This document shows, piece by piece, positions 6,844 to 8,933 of a stretch of 8,933 nt of DNA (position 1 is the stretch's first letter; every line of letters starts with the position of its first letter). The position numbers were made by a program, and so were the translations under genes. Under the pieces are notes generated by a model that worked only from the letters and a program-made list of their open reading frames with translations, was not told the DNA's origin and did not search any database. Origin of the DNA: Desulfonema limicola (GTDB lineage Bacteria; Desulfobacterota; Desulfobacteria; Desulfobacterales; Desulfosalsimonadaceae); NCBI GenBank assembly GCA_020722245.1, contig DYLE01000014.1, positions 3,836 through 12,768 on the forward strand. The letters are read 5' to 3'.

Positions 6844-8874
6844 ATGAAAATAAAAATTGCGTTATGTTTGCTGCTTCTATCTGGAATCTCGGGCCTGCCG
6901 GCCCACGCCGAGACCCTTGAAAAAACCGTTCAGCTTGCCGGTCAGTGGCCGGCCTATTACCGGCAGACCAAAACCATCGCCCTGGATCCGGCCCGGGAAC
7001 TGGTGTTTGCGGCGGACGGCGGGGAGCAGATCATGGTGCTGGATACGGACCTAAACCCCCTCGCTACCCTTTCCGTGACGGATTCGGCCGAGGTCGCCGG
7101 ATTATACTATCGCCCGGAAGACCGCCTGCTGTATGCGGCCTGCTCATACGAGGGGTTGCATATCATCGATGTGTCGGATCCCTATCATCCGTTTAAAACC
7201 GGGGTTTATCTTCCAGAGGATACCTCAGCGACCCTAAACAGCGTATATGTGGCGGATTCGACAGCGTATGTCTCCTCCTGGATCTCGGGGCAGTTCTATA
7301 TCCTTGATGTCGCGGATGCGAGCAATCCTTCCTTTCATGACAGGATCAAGCTGCCAGGCGCTGTCGGGCTTGCCTTTCCCATGGATATCTACGTCTCAGA
7401 GGGCTACATCTGGGTGGCGGACAACGTGAACGGGGTCCACCTGGTGGATGTCCTGGACCCGACCAGCCTGAAAAATTTTCTCATCCTGCCCGGAGCCAGG
7501 GACATGGCTGTGGACGGCAATTACCTGTATGTCACCCTTGAAAGCAACGGAGTGGAGATCGTGGACATCTCGGATCCGGAAAACATCACATCGGAATCGG
7601 AAATCGCCCATTTCGATCCCGAGGGCAGCGGCAATGAACGGGCCATTCGCGTAAATGGGGACTTGGCCTACCTGGCCTATGAGGCTACCGGGATCCAGGT
7701 CGTGGACGTTTCAAATAAAGCCGAGCCGGTCACCGATCCGTCCTGGACCTATACCGGCAGCGGCGCGTACAGCATCGCCCTGCTCCCCGAACAAAACAGC
7801 CTTTTTCTGACCGGCAGCACGGCGGGGCTTCAGAAAATCGACATCACCGACAAGGCGGACATGTTCTTGACCGCCTCCTATGACACCCCGGCGGACGCCC
7901 TCGCCATTGACGTGTCCAGCGGCTACCTTTACATGATCGACGACGAGGCCGGGAACGACCCTTCGGCGGAAGGGCTGCGCATTTTAGAAATTTCATACAT
8001 CAACACCGCCGTCATTTTCTTCCTCACGGGTTTCTGCGCGACCCCGGGAACCGCATTGGATGTGGGTGTCACCGGGGATTACGCCTGCGTGGCGGACGGG
8101 GATCACGGGCTTGAGATCATCAACGCCTTTGATAAAACAAACCCGGAAATCATCGGCAGCTATGACACGGACGGCAGCGCGCAAAGGGTTTTTGTTTCTC
8201 CCGACGGCAACGCCGCCTATGTGGCGGATGGGGATGCCGGGCTTGTGATCCTTGACATCTCCGATAAAACCCAGCCCCAGCTCATCGCAACCATGGACAC
8301 TCCGGGGTTTGCAAGCGATGTGCACCTGACCGGGTCCAAGGATTACGCCTACCTGGCGGACGGACCCGGGGGCCTGGTGATTGTGGATATTCAAAATCCC
8401 GCTGAACCGGAAATAACCGGCACCCTTGAAATCGAAGGCGGCGCCCAAGGGGTTTACGCCTACGGCACCTGTGCCTATGTGGCGGCCGGGGACCAGGGGC
8501 TTGCAATCATCGGCATTGCCGATCCCGCCCATCCAAAAAAAATCGCCTCCTTTAACACCCCGGGCATTGCCACAAAAATTACCCTTACGGGCGACTTCGC
8601 CTATATCGCGGACGGAACCAAAGGGGTCTGTGTGGTCAATGTGAAAGATCCCGCCGACCCGGTAAAAGACCCCGACTGGTCCTACGACTCCTCAGGAAAC
8701 GTAACGGATGTTTACAGCGGATACATCGTCGATGAAAACATTTACGCCTTTATCGCGGACGGCCCGTCCGGGGTTTCGGCGCTTCGGCTTTACTATAAGC
8801 AAGACCCCACCAACCCCGGAACCGATACCGGAGGCGGAGGGGGCGGGTGTTTTATTGAGACGATGGGAAGGTAG
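6844..8874 (+). CDS. Secreted LVIVD-repeat beta-propeller protein with Gly-run/CFI tail
   Basis: Product of 676 residues. Residues 1-22 are a clear signal peptide (MKIKIALCLLLL, cleavage after AHA). From about 30 to 650 it consists of units of about 40-47 residues of the pattern AYVADGxxGLxIIDISDP, then a strand and VxV; LVIVDIQNP is at about residue 514. I count 14 units, which fits two seven-bladed propellers. Unit 8 carries an insertion (DDEAGNDPSAEG) and a hydrophobic stretch, a plausible hinge between the halves. The family (LVIVD repeats) is typical of cell-surface or exported proteins. The C-terminus is PTNPGTDT, six Gly (663-668), then CFIETMGR with Cys669. This resembles the start of the CFI-box C-terminal domain (CFIATAAYGS type) but stops after eight residues. 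The stop codon lies in the repeat beginning at 8867, so the tail may be truncated; a naturally short CFI tail is the alternative. Confidence 0.88.
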   Translation: MKIKIALCLLLLSGISGLPAHAETLEKTVQLAGQWPAYYRQTKTIALDPARELVFAADGGEQIMVLDTDLNPLATLSVTDSAEVAGLYYRPEDRLLYAACSYEGLHIIDVSDPYHPFKTGVYLPEDTSATLNSVYVADSTAYVSSWISGQFYILDVADASNPSFHDRIKLPGAVGLAFPMDIYVSEGYIWVADNVNGVHLVDVLDPTSLKNFLILPGARDMAVDGNYLYVTLESNGVEIVDISDPENITSESEIAHFDPEGSGNERAIRVNGDLAYLAYEATGIQVVDVSNKAEPVTDPSWTYTGSGAYSIALLPEQNSLFLTGSTAGLQKIDITDKADMFLTASYDTPADALAIDVSSGYLYMIDDEAGNDPSAEGLRILEISYINTAVIFFLTGFCATPGTALDVGVTGDYACVADGDHGLEIINAFDKTNPEIIGSYDTDGSAQRVFVSPDGNAAYVADGDAGLVILDISDKTQPQLIATMDTPGFASDVHLTGSKDYAYLADGPGGLVIVDIQNPAEPEITGTLEIEGGAQGVYAYGTCAYVAAGDQGLAIIGIADPAHPKKIASFNTPGIATKITLTGDFAYIADGTKGVCVVNVKDPADPVKDPDWSYDSSGNVTDVYSGYIVDENIYAFIADGPSGVSALRLYYKQDPTNPGTDTGGGGGGCFIETMGR

Positions 8875-8933
8875 AAGGGAGAAGGCTGAAGGGAAGATGA
8901 ACTTTGAACATCGAACTTCCAACGTCAAACGTT
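8867..8933 (+). repeat. GAAGG-heptads (family 2) joined to GAAC-heptad half-element (family 1)
   Basis: Four family-2 units in register at 8867-8894 (GAAGGTA, GAAGGGA, GAAGGCT, GAAGGGA) are followed after four bases by family-1 units from 8899 to the window end (GAACTTT, GAACATC, GAACTTC, CAACGTC, AAACGTT). The first junction between units contains TAG, the stop codon of the propeller gene. Family 2 lies upstream of family 1 in the same orientation as at 4689-4872. The element is cut by the end of the window. Confidence 0.9.

Overview
This 8.9-kb window looks like chromosomal DNA of a Gram-negative bacterium, most likely a Desulfobacterota (former Deltaproteobacteria) relative. The reasons are two genes for beta-barrel outer-membrane proteins, Sec signal peptides on all or nearly all of the products, repeat-rich secreted propeller proteins with a poly-Gly/CFI tail, and intergenic arrays of GAACATC-type heptads and CACAGAG-type nonamers that I associate with that group. 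The taxon is an inference; no marker gene is present.

Layout, all five genes on the + strand. (1) 1-178: repeat array with a 123-bp tandem duplication. (2) 199-948: stand-alone C39 papain-like cysteine peptidase. (3) 949-1233: intergenic region holding a nested palindrome of two repeat families. (4) 1234-2826: SPOR domain, acidic Pro/Ala/Glu linker, coiled coil and a FapF-like outer-membrane beta-barrel. (5) 2828-4585: FadL/OmpP1-family outer-membrane channel, one base downstream and probably translationally coupled. (6) 4586-4973: 388-bp intergenic region with three different heptad repeat families. (7) 4974-6659: secreted protein of about a dozen PD40/WD40-like blades. (8) 6660-6843: uninterrupted palindrome of the nonamer family. 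(9) 6844-8874: secreted protein of about 14 LVIVD-type blades ending in a Gly run and a short CFI tail. (10) 8867-8933: repeat array that supplies the stop codon of the last gene and runs off the window.

How the genes may work together: the C39 peptidase and the FapF-like barrel resemble fapD and fapF, the peptidase and outer-membrane exporter of Fap functional-amyloid operons. No amyloid subunit gene (fapB/fapC-like) is in the window; it could lie upstream of position 1. The barrel has a peptidoglycan-binding SPOR domain, which I do not know from Pseudomonas FapF. The FadL-like channel is its immediate partner. The two propeller proteins look like separate transcription units of exported proteins whose ligands cannot be read from sequence.

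The most unusual feature is the intergenic DNA. Every gap of 180 bp or more is filled with short-period repeats: three families of period 7 and one of period 9. Inverted arms are nested inside one another, and at two places the repeats reach the end of a gene and may have reshaped it.
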